DNA from: Arenimonas sp.
GTDB lineage: Bacteria > Pseudomonadota > Gammaproteobacteria > Xanthomonadales > Xanthomonadaceae
Assembly (NCBI GenBank): GCA_003497545.1
Contig: DNNT01000074.1
Location: 5,769-10,806 of the forward strand
Direction: 5' to 3'
Length of the DNA stretch: 5,038 nt
Position numbers and translations under genes: made by a program. The notes under the pieces are model-generated. The model saw only the letters and a program-made list of their open reading frames with translations, was not told the origin of the DNA and did not search any database. This document shows positions 1 to 5,038 of this stretch, piece by piece (the first letter of the stretch is position 1; each line of letters opens with the position of its first letter).

Positions 1-1062
1 CTCACCGCCGGCAGCGCCTTCGAGCTGGCCGATGAAACGCGGCGGGGCTTCGAGAACTTCGCCGATGGCCGCCTGGGCGTGGTCGGCGCGCTGCGCCGCG
101 ACGAAGACAACACGGTGCGCAGCCACGATGTCTACGCGCAGGCCGACTGGGCCTTCGCGCCGGACTGGTCGCTCAACGCGGGGCTGCGCCGCAGCGTGGT
201 GCGCTTCGAATCGGTGGACCGCTACCTGCGCCCGGGCAATCCCGACGACAGTGGACGCCTGCGTTATTCGCGCACCTCGCCGGTGCTCGGGCTGCTGTGG
301 CGCGCCCGCGAGGGCCTGAGCGTTTATGCGAACGCCGGCGCGGGTTTCGAAACGCCCACCTTCGCCGAGCTGGCCTACCGCATCGACGGCGCCAGCGGCC
401 TCAACACCACGCTGCGCCCGGCGCGCAGCCGCCACGCCGAACTCGGCCTGCGCTGGCGCGGCGAAGCGGCGACGCTCGACGCCGCGCTCTTCCACGCCCG
501 CACCGAAGACGAACTGGTGGTGGTGGCGAACCAGGGCGGGCGCAGCACGTTCGCCAACGCCGGCCTGACGCGCCGTCGGGGCGCCGAACTCTCCTTCGAA
601 GCGCCGCTGGCCGAGGACTGGACGCTGTCGGGCAGCGCCACCTGGCTCGACGCCCGCCACCGGCGCGATTTCGGCCTGTGCGCGGCGCCGCCGTGCACGG
701 GCAGCGAACTGCTGATCGTCGCCGGCAAGCAACTGCCGGGCATCGCCGCGCGTTCGGCCTGGGCCGAGCTGCGTTGGCGTGCCGACGAGCACACCGATGT
801 GATGCTCGAAGCGCGCGCCACCAGCCGCTTCTTCGCCGACGACCGCAACACCGCCGCGGCCCCCGGCCACGCCGTGTTCGACCTGGCCGCCGAACGCCGC
901 TTCCGCGCCGGCGGCTTCGAGTGGCGCGCCTGGGCGCGCGTCGCCAACGTCTTCGACCGCGCCGTCGTCGGCTCGGTCATCGTCAACGAAGCCAACCGCC
1001 GCTACTTCGAACCCGCGCCGGGCCGCCAATGGCTCCTCGGCCTGAGCCTGGTCCACCTGTAG
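1..1062 (+). CDS. TonB-dependent outer-membrane receptor, C-terminal part (partial)
   Basis: This is the last 353 residues of a TonB-dependent receptor; the signal peptide, plug and first barrel strands lie before base 1, and the frame is open from base 1. Such receptors import ferric siderophores, other metal complexes or cofactors across the outer membrane using energy from TonB-ExbBD. What is visible is the beta-barrel: alternating amphipathic strands, the family motif GFETPTFAEL (bases 343-372), the near-terminal ARVANVFDR (934-960), and a GSVIVNEANRRYFEPAPGR-type end (970-1026). Two cysteines at 679-681 and 694-696 sit in a probable extracellular loop and could form a disulfide. The last strand ends QWLLGLSLVHL, with Leu instead of the usual terminal Phe/Trp, and the TAG stop is provided by the adjoining REP element. 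The substrate cannot be told from this part. The gene converges on the minus-strand string to its right. Confidence 0.93.
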   Translation, partial: LTAGSAFELADETRRGFENFADGRLGVVGALRRDEDNTVRSHDVYAQADWAFAPDWSLNAGLRRSVVRFESVDRYLRPGNPDDSGRLRYSRTSPVLGLLWRAREGLSVYANAGAGFETPTFAELAYRIDGASGLNTTLRPARSRHAELGLRWRGEAATLDAALFHARTEDELVVVANQGGRSTFANAGLTRRRGAELSFEAPLAEDWTLSGSATWLDARHRRDFGLCAAPPCTGSELLIVAGKQLPGIAARSAWAELRWRADEHTDVMLEARATSRFFADDRNTAAAPGHAVFDLAAERRFRAGGFEWRAWARVANVFDRAVVGSVIVNEANRRYFEPAPGRQWLLGLSLVHL

Positions 1063-1120
1063 GAGCGGCTTCAGCCGCGAAGCTTTTCGCGAAGTGCTTC
1101 GCGGCTGAAGCCGCTCCTGC
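1059..1120. repeat. Inverted pair of REP-like (GTAG-headed) palindromes
   Basis: A perfect 23-bp inverted repeat has arms at 1061-1083 and 1096-1118, separated by 12 nt. Each arm is itself a small hairpin, GCGGCT-TC-AGCCGC at 1065-1078 and its complement at 1101-1114. The left unit starts with GTAG (1059-1062); the right unit, read on the minus strand, starts with GCAG, a single T-to-C difference. GTAG-headed short palindromes, alone or in inverted pairs, are a known REP class in Stenotrophomonas and relatives, thought to be moved by RAYT transposases; the assignment here is by resemblance. The element sits between convergent genes, a usual place for REPs, overlaps the receptor stop codon and ends 9 nt before the MAPEG stop. 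There is no T-tract on either side, so it is not a textbook intrinsic terminator, although it could protect 3' mRNA ends. Confidence 0.85.
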
Positions 1121-1129
1121 AACCGCCCC

Positions 1130-1519
1130 TCAGGGAAGGGACTGCAGGTAGCCGAGGATGGCGAAAATCGCCATGGCCACCATCAGCAGCAGCGTCAGCA
1201 GCGTGCCGAGGAAACGGCCCGGGCTGCTGCCGGCGCTGCGGCTCAGGCCCCAGGCGTGCAGCAGGCGCGACACCAGCAGGGTGGCGCCGAAGCCGTGGAT
1301 GGCCGCGTCGGGATAACCGTTGAGCTCCATGCCGCCGAGCAGCAGCAGCGCCAGCGGCAGGTATTCCACCGCGTTGGCATGCGCACGCACGCGGCGGTTG
1401 AGTTCGCCGTGGCCGCCGTCGCCCAGGCCCACCTTGAACTTCACCCGGTAAGCCATGACGCGACCCGCAAGGAACAGGACCAGCAGGGTGCAGAGCGCGG
1501 CATAGAACAGGGTGATCAT
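1130..1519 (-). CDS. MAPEG-family inner-membrane protein
   Basis: This is a 129-residue protein of the MAPEG family (membrane-associated proteins in eicosanoid and glutathione metabolism; compare the small bacterial YecN-like members). Four hydrophobic segments are visible, at about residues 1-22, 53-65, 72-90 and 104-125. The family signature lies at the end of the first cytoplasmic loop: Arg42-Arg43, then RAHANAVEYLP at 45-55, with the conserved Arg, Asn and Glu that in characterised members line the glutathione site. A second family mark is RLLHAWG at 85-91. Length is normal for the bacterial group. The ATG at 1517-1519 is preceded by GAGGA six nt upstream, which overlaps the stop codon of the PhoX-like gene, so it is probably the last gene of the transcript and translationally coupled. 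Enzymatic activity is unproven for most bacterial members; the family call is firm, the reaction is not. Confidence 0.88.
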   Translation of the reverse strand: MITLFYAALCTLLVLFLAGRVMAYRVKFKVGLGDGGHGELNRRVRAHANAVEYLPLALLLLGGMELNGYPDAAIHGFGATLLVSRLLHAWGLSRSAGSSPGRFLGTLLTLLLMVAMAIFAILGYLQSLP

Positions 1520-1525
1520 CGGGCG

Positions 1526-1530
1526 TCCTC
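1526..1530 (-). promoter_or_regulatory. Shine-Dalgarno of MAPEG gene, fused to the upstream stop
   Basis: On the minus strand the bases read TGAGGA at 1531-1526: the TGA stop of the PhoX-like gene (1529-1531) shares two bases with the GAGGA ribosome site. The spacing to the MAPEG ATG is 6 nt. This supports the chosen start and suggests translational coupling. Confidence 0.75.
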
Positions 1531-2935
1531 AGATGAGGCCGGGTTTCCAGGGGCCGGTGATGGCCACGGTGAAACCCGGCGCGTAGATGTTGGCGAACAG
1601 CCATTTTCCGTCGGGCGAGAAGCAGGCGCCAGCCCATTCCTCCTCGCGGAAGTCGCCGTCGAAGCCGCGGAAGCCGTCGAGCACCACGTTGTTGCGGCAG
1701 AACTCGAACAGGCCGCCGTCGCCGGTCATGCCGTACAGGCGCTGTACCGGCTGTTCGGAGTCCTCGCAGATCACCAGGCCGCCGCGCGGGCTGAGGATGA
1801 TGTTGTCGGGGTAGTCGAGCACCTCGCGCGAGGGCGATTCGAACACCAGCTCCAGCGTCTCCTCGCCCGGGCGGTAGGACCAGAGCTGGCCGCAGCCGGC
1901 GTTGCCGCCGCTGGTGGAGGTGAAGAACACCCGGCCGTCGCCGACGATGACGCCTTCGAGCCGCGTGAACAGCGAGGCGCCGTTGGCCACGCCCTGGCGC
2001 GACAGGCCGGCCGGGCCGCCCTGCGAATCGCGGCCCTTCTCCGGGTGCTCGATGTCCACCCAGCGCACCTTGAACACCTCGCCCATCCGGCGCCCGGTGC
2101 GCAGGTCGGGTACGCCCACGGCCTGCAGCATCTGCAGGCGGCCGCCGCGCAGCAATTCACCCGGCTTCGCGGGCAGGAAACGATAGAAGCCCGCCTCGGG
2201 CTCGTGGTCTTCGGTGAGGTAGACGATGCCGGTGGACGGATCGACCGAGGCCGCCTCGTGTTTCATCTGGCCCAGGCCCACCAGCGGCTCCGGCTTCGCC
2301 AGGCCACGCGCAGGCACTTCGAACACGAAGCCGTGGCTGCGCGCCAGGTGGCGGAAGGCGTTGTCGCCGAAGCGCACGCGGTCGCCGGCGTCGGAAACGA
2401 TTTCCTCGCACGACAGCCAGGTGCCCCAGGGCGTGGTGCCGCCGGCGCAGTTCACCAACGTGCCCGACAGCGAAGGCCTTGCCTCGACCAGTTCACCGCG
2501 GGAGGTGTCGAAGCGCAGCGTGACGGTGCCGCCGGCGCAGTCCGGGTCGTAGGTGGCCTCGGCCGGCGCGAAGCTGCCGACCTGCTGGTACTTCACCTCG
2601 TGGTTGCGCACCAGGGTGACCACGCTGCCTTCGGCGCCGAGCACGCCCATGCCGTCGTGTTTGCCCGGGCAGGGCCGACCATCGGACAGGGCCTGGCCTT
2701 CCCAGCCAAAGGTGGTGTAGCTGAAGCCCTGCGGCAGTTGCAGCAGCGGCAGCCCGGTGGACAGGTCCTTCACCGGCGCCAGCGGGCCGTAGCCCGGGTG
2801 CACCAGCGACGTGTGGCCAGCCTGCGCGAGCAGCCTGCCCACCGGGCTCAGGCCCAGCGCGGCGGCGCCGAGGCCAAGGCCGCCCTGCAGCAGGCGGCGG
2901 CGGGAAACCAGCGGCGTGTTTTCGTGGAAACTCAT
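1529..2935 (-). CDS. PhoX/DUF839-family protein with Tat signal (putative phosphatase)
   Basis: This is a 468-residue PhoX-family (DUF839) protein. Characterised PhoX enzymes are Tat-exported, Ca/Fe-dependent phosphomonoesterases that release phosphate from organic phosphates in the periplasm. A twin-arginine signal is clear: SRRRLL at 11-16, a Gly/Ala/Leu-rich stretch at 18-30, and a likely cut after AQA (37-39). Conserved blocks follow: RNHE 110-113; NCAGGTTPWGTWLSCEE 162-178, with the Cys163 expected to bind iron; KHEA 225-228; TED 241-243; FTRLEG 323-328, whose R-x-E spacing matches the substrate Arg and metal Glu of PhoX; PDNI...CED 376-392; EWAGACFSPDGKW 433-445. It is much shorter than the roughly 600-residue P. 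fluorescens type, so the substrate may differ. I chose the ATG at 2933-2935 because it gives an intact Tat signal; a longer reading adds 67 residues that only shadow DUF4920. Its ribosome site is weak. Confidence 0.9.
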   Translation of the reverse strand: MSFHENTPLVSRRRLLQGGLGLGAAALGLSPVGRLLAQAGHTSLVHPGYGPLAPVKDLSTGLPLLQLPQGFSYTTFGWEGQALSDGRPCPGKHDGMGVLGAEGSVVTLVRNHEVKYQQVGSFAPAEATYDPDCAGGTVTLRFDTSRGELVEARPSLSGTLVNCAGGTTPWGTWLSCEEIVSDAGDRVRFGDNAFRHLARSHGFVFEVPARGLAKPEPLVGLGQMKHEAASVDPSTGIVYLTEDHEPEAGFYRFLPAKPGELLRGGRLQMLQAVGVPDLRTGRRMGEVFKVRWVDIEHPEKGRDSQGGPAGLSRQGVANGASLFTRLEGVIVGDGRVFFTSTSGGNAGCGQLWSYRPGEETLELVFESPSREVLDYPDNIILSPRGGLVICEDSEQPVQRLYGMTGDGGLFEFCRNNVVLDGFRGFDGDFREEEWAGACFSPDGKWLFANIYAPGFTVAITGPWKPGLI

Positions 2936-2947
2936 GATCCGGCGACC

Positions 2948-2993
2948 CAGGAATGACGACCCCCGATTACACCAGTCACGTGTCTCATTCCTG
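2948..2993. other. 9-bp inverted repeat across the DUF4920/PhoX junction
   Basis: CAGGAATGA at 2948-2956 is the exact reverse complement of TCATTCCTG at 2985-2993, with a 28-nt spacer that contains the palindrome CACGTG (2977-2982). One arm covers the DUF4920 stop codon and the other ends 12 nt before the PhoX-like ATG. This is the longest gap in the gene string and the only one without a good Shine-Dalgarno sequence. It could be an operator or an RNA stem that tunes PhoX translation, but a 9-bp repeat at this spacing is also expected about once by chance in a window of this size. Confidence 0.35.
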
Positions 2994-3413
2994 TGACGGC
3001 GCGGCGTCCGGCAGGCTGATGGCGGTGGCGACGATGCGCAGTTCGCGCGCGGCCGGCGCCTTGGCGCCGTCGTCCTCGACCAGGTGGCGCGCGTGTTCCT
3101 CGCTGATGGGTTCTTCCTCCAGCACGCCGTAGGCAACGGCCGGGCCGCTCGCGTCCTTGGGCACCGCGAAGCCGTGGTCCTTGGCCATCACGCGGGCGCT
3201 GTGGCCATCCTGCTCCATCACCACCCAGCAGCCCTGCTTCTGGCAGACCTCGGTGATGCGGCCGCTGAACTTGCCCGCCTTGCCGGCGTAGTCGGCCGGA
3301 TTCGCGGCGGCAGTGGCGATGGCCACGGCCTCGCCTTCCGGCATCGGCTCGCCGTAGTTGGCGGCGATGGCCACCGGGCTCAGGAACAGCAGGGTCGGAA
3401 GCAGCAGGCGCAT
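2985..3413 (-). CDS. Secreted DUF4920-family protein
   Basis: This is a 142-residue protein of the DUF4920 family, whose function is not known to me. Residues 1-17 form a typical Sec signal peptide (MRLLLPTLLFLSPVAIA) with an AIA cut site, so the mature protein of about 125 residues is periplasmic. The mature part starts NYGEPMPEGEAV and has the family core: a small beta-rich stretch with SGRITEVCQKQGCWVVM at 50-66, then KDHGFAVP at 78-85 and a segment starting AYGVLEEEPIS at 94-104. Cys57 and Cys62 (CxxxxC) with His71 and His80 nearby could bind a metal or form a redox pair; this is inference. The tail is acidic and Ala-rich, hence probably flexible. The ATG at 3411-3413 has GAGGA 9 nt upstream, fused to the stop of the hydrolase gene. 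It lies 49 nt before the PhoX-like start, so the two exported proteins may be used together. Confidence 0.8.
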   Translation of the reverse strand: MRLLLPTLLFLSPVAIAANYGEPMPEGEAVAIATAAANPADYAGKAGKFSGRITEVCQKQGCWVVMEQDGHSARVMAKDHGFAVPKDASGPAVAYGVLEEEPISEEHARHLVEDDGAKAPAARELRIVATAISLPDAAPSQE

Positions 3414-3422
3414 CGTCTGGGA

Positions 3423-3427
3423 TCCTC
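3423..3427 (-). promoter_or_regulatory. Shine-Dalgarno of DUF4920 gene, fused to the upstream stop
   Basis: The minus strand reads TGAGGA at 3428-3423, so the TGA stop of the MBL hydrolase (3426-3428) overlaps GAGGA. The distance to the ATG is 9 nt. It has the same six-base arrangement as the PhoX/MAPEG junction. Confidence 0.7.
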
Positions 3428-4316
3428 AGGCGGCCAGGGAACGGGCCGCCAGCGCGGCGACCTCGTGGGTGGTGGTGAACTTGCCCTTCGCGTCCTTGGC
3501 CAGCTGGGCCAGGGCGCAGCCGGGGTCGTGGGTGAAGTACAGGTGCACGTTGCGCGCCAGCTTGTCTTCCAGGAAGACGCGCTTTTCGTCGACCAGCATC
3601 TCGGGGAAACGGTCGTAACCCATGGTGATGGGCACGTGCACCCAGGGCCTTCCGGGAATCAGGTCGGCGCAGAACACCAGGCCGCCGTGCGGCTGGCCGT
3701 CGCTGCCCGGCGCGCCGCAGATTTCCGCGAGCATCAGGCCGGGCGTGTGGCCCTGGCTGAAGTGGAAACGCACCTTTTCGCCCAGCGCCGCGCAATGTTC
3801 GCCCGTCACCAGCTCGAGCCGGCCGCTGGCCTCGAGCAGACCGGTCAGTTCAGGGATGAAGCTGGCGCGGTCGCGCGGGTGCGGGTTGAGCGCGCGCTGC
3901 CAGTGTTCGGCGCCCACCACGAAGGTGGCGTTCGGGAACAGCAGTTCGGGCGCGTGGCCTTCGCGCCAGGGCGCCAGCAGGCCACCGGCGTGGTCGAAGT
4001 GCAGGTGGCTGAGCACCACCACGTCCACGTCCTCGTGCGAGAAACCGGCTTCGGCCAGGGAGTCGAGCAGCACGTGCCGCTCCTCCACCACGCCATAGCG
4101 CTCGCGCAGCTTGGGCTCGAAGAAGGCGCCGATGCCGGTTTCGAACAGCACCGTCTTGCCGTTGAGCGGGCTGGCCAGCAGCGCGCGGCAGGCGAGGTCG
4201 ATGCGGTTGGCGTCGTCGGGCGGCGACCACTGCGCCCACATGGCGCGCGGGGCGTTGCCGAACATGGCGCCGCCATCGAGGCGCTGCGAATTGCCAAGGA
4301 TGGACCAGAGTTTCAT
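3426..4316 (-). CDS. MBL-fold metallo-hydrolase, lactonase-like
   Basis: This is a 296-residue metallo-beta-lactamase-fold hydrolase with no signal peptide, so it is cytoplasmic. The dinuclear metal site is complete: SHLHFDH at 103-109 (His104, His106, Asp108, His109), the third-motif His190 in GHTPG (189-193), the bridging Asp218 in CADLIP (216-221) and His263 in FTHDP (261-265). The N-terminal [13 protein letters not shown] (15-27) is typical of the YtnP/AHL-lactonase-like branch rather than glyoxalase II or beta-lactamases. Members of that branch open lactone rings, such as those of acyl-homoserine lactones, but many act on other esters or lactones, and the substrate cannot be read from the sequence. 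The ATG at 4314-4316 has a strong AAGGAG 6 nt upstream, and the gap to the GGT stop is 10 nt. Length and motifs are intact. The fold call is firm; quorum-signal hydrolysis is only one possibility. Confidence 0.93.
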   Translation of the reverse strand: MKLWSILGNSQRLDGGAMFGNAPRAMWAQWSPPDDANRIDLACRALLASPLNGKTVLFETGIGAFFEPKLRERYGVVEERHVLLDSLAEAGFSHEDVDVVVLSHLHFDHAGGLLAPWREGHAPELLFPNATFVVGAEHWQRALNPHPRDRASFIPELTGLLEASGRLELVTGEHCAALGEKVRFHFSQGHTPGLMLAEICGAPGSDGQPHGGLVFCADLIPGRPWVHVPITMGYDRFPEMLVDEKRVFLEDKLARNVHLYFTHDPGCALAQLAKDAKGKFTTTHEVAALAARSLAA

Positions 4317-4322
4317 GGCGGG

Positions 4323-4328
4323 CTCCTT
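4323..4328 (-). promoter_or_regulatory. Shine-Dalgarno of MBL hydrolase gene, fused to the upstream stop
   Basis: The minus strand reads TAAGGAG at 4329-4323: the TAA stop of the gamma-glutamyltransferase gene overlaps AAGGAG, which stands 6 nt before the ATG. It is the strongest ribosome site in the window and fixes the start of the hydrolase. Confidence 0.8.
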
Positions 4329-5038
4329 ATCGGTAGACCGAGGCGTCGCTGGACGAGCCCTTGCCCACGCCCTTCCAGCGCGGATCGGTGCCGGCTTCCA
4401 CGGCGCCGGTGCCGCGGTTCCACAGCACCACCTGCATGTTGCCCCAGGTGCTGTCGCGGGCGTCGATGGCGTGGCCGCGCGCCTTCAGCGCCGCGACTTC
4501 CGCCTCGGTGAAGGCGCCGGGCTCGACCGAGATCGCGTCCGGCAGGTACTGGTGGTGGAAACGCGGCGCGTCGGCAGTGGCCTGCGCGCCCTTGCCATCG
4601 AGCAGCTCCAGCACGCCCAGCAGCACCATGGTGGTGATGCGGCTGCCGCCCGGCGTGCCGAGCACGGCGGTGCGCTCCGGGCCGATGACGAAGGTCGGCG
4701 TCATGGACGAAAGCGGGCGCTTGCCCGGCGCGATCGCGTTGGCGTCCTCGCCCACCAGGCCGAAGGCGTTGGGCACGCCCGGCTTCACCGAGAAGTCGTC
4801 CATCTCGTTGTTGAGAAGGAAACCCGTGCCCGGCACCACCACCGCGTTGCCGTAGGGCAGGTTCACGGTCTGGGTGACGGCGGCCAGGTTGCCCTCGGCG
4901 TCGACGATTGAAAAATGCGTGGTGTCCGGCCGCAGCGGCGTGGCGTTGACGCCGGGCAGCAGGTCGCTGGGCGTGGCCTTGTCCGGGTGGATCGAGGCGC
5001 GCAGGCCGGCGGCGTAGGCTTCGCTGGTGAGCATGGCC
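4327..5038 (-). CDS. ggt: Gamma-glutamyltransferase, C-terminal part with whole small subunit (partial)
   Basis: This is the last 236 or so codons of a gamma-glutamyltransferase precursor; the reading frame runs on past base 5038, so the Met at 5032-5034 is internal. GGT transfers or hydrolyses the gamma-glutamyl group of glutathione and related peptides, usually in the periplasm, after the precursor cleaves itself. Numbering from that Met, the cleavage site is before Thr38 in DTTHFSIVD (codon 4921-4923), giving a complete small subunit of 198 residues with the catalytic Thr at its N-terminus. Further active-site blocks are intact: [10 protein letters not shown] 73-82, KRPLSSM 105-111 and GTPGGSR 126-132. 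[11 protein letters not shown] at 156-166 is a strong family match to E. coli GGT. The end, [10 protein letters not shown], is slightly longer than in E. coli. It is the first visible gene of the minus-strand string; the promoter would lie outside the window. Confidence 0.96.
   Translation of the reverse strand, partial: AMLTSEAYAAGLRASIHPDKATPSDLLPGVNATPLRPDTTHFSIVDAEGNLAAVTQTVNLPYGNAVVVPGTGFLLNNEMDDFSVKPGVPNAFGLVGEDANAIAPGKRPLSSMTPTFVIGPERTAVLGTPGGSRITTMVLLGVLELLDGKGAQATADAPRFHHQYLPDAISVEPGAFTEAEVAALKARGHAIDARDSTWGNMQVVLWNRGTGAVEAGTDPRWKGVGKGSSSDASVYR

Noticed and set aside
1061..1118. Rho-independent terminator for both convergent transcripts
   Set aside because: The stem is strong but there is no run of T after it on either strand. 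I call it a REP pair that may still stabilise 3' ends.
1071..1637. Minus-strand open frame of 188 codons across the REP and the MAPEG gene
   Set aside because: It is Arg/Pro/Gly-rich, out of frame with the convincing MAPEG protein, and runs through the palindrome. It is not a gene.
1256..2956. Long plus-strand open frame (566 codons) opposite the PhoX-like gene
   Set aside because: Its product is low-complexity (Ala, Gln, His, Val rich) with no recognisable domain. It mirrors the minus-strand coding gene, a usual artefact at high GC where stops are rare.
2936..2984. Promoter or Pho box in front of the PhoX-like gene
   Set aside because: TGTAAT could pass for a -10 but there is no matching -35 at the right distance, and TCGTCAT matches only one half of a Pho box (5 of 7). 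This is too weak to annotate.
2936..3136. N-terminal extension of the PhoX-like protein by 67 residues
   Set aside because: The extra residues overlap the DUF4920 gene in another frame, are Arg-rich without hydrophobic core, and would bury the twin-arginine signal inside the protein.
3084..4511. Long plus-strand open frame (475 codons) opposite DUF4920, MBL and GGT
   Set aside because: It spans three clear minus-strand genes and their junctions, has biased composition and no domain. It is an antisense shadow.
4327..5034. GGT reading as a complete short gene starting at the Met at 5032-5034
   Set aside because: The frame continues open to the window edge. The first 37 residues match the end of the GGT large subunit, so the Met is internal.

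Overview
The window looks like a core-type chromosomal segment from a very GC-rich gammaproteobacterium. The best guess is Lysobacteraceae/Xanthomonadaceae (the Stenotrophomonas, Lysobacter and Luteimonas neighbourhood). This rests on the high G/C in third codon positions, the style of the TonB-dependent receptor, and a GTAG-headed REP-like palindrome resembling elements known in Stenotrophomonas and its relatives. The assignment is inference; no rRNA or other taxonomic marker is present.

Layout. Bases 1-1062 (+) hold the C-terminal part of a TonB-dependent outer-membrane receptor whose N-terminus lies outside the window. Bases 1059-1120 hold an inverted pair of REP-like units that also supplies the receptor's stop codon. 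Everything to the right (1130-5038) is on the minus strand and reads as one gene string. In transcription order it is: gamma-glutamyltransferase (C-terminal part, start outside the window), an MBL-fold lactonase-like hydrolase, a small secreted DUF4920 protein, a Tat-exported PhoX/DUF839-family protein, and a small four-helix MAPEG-family membrane protein. The gaps are 10, 12, 49 and 9 nt, so co-transcription is very likely. At three of the four junctions the upstream stop codon is embedded in the Shine-Dalgarno sequence of the next gene. The fourth junction (DUF4920/PhoX) is longer, has a weak ribosome site and carries a 9-bp inverted repeat.

How they may work together. Three products are predicted to be exported: GGT (by family habit; its signal lies outside the window), DUF4920 (Sec signal) and PhoX-like (Tat signal). 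MAPEG is in the inner membrane and the MBL hydrolase is cytoplasmic. GGT and MAPEG both have family links to glutathione, and PhoX proteins release phosphate from organic phosphoesters, so envelope nutrient scavenging or detoxification is a reasonable theme, but no shared pathway is proven by the sequence.

I see no mobile-element transposase, CRISPR array, tRNA, phage gene or defence module. The window is largely ordinary; the points most worth a second look are the REP pair that defines a gene's C-terminus, the stop/Shine-Dalgarno fusions, and the little-studied DUF4920-PhoX pair. No gene-free stretch exceeds 70 bases.
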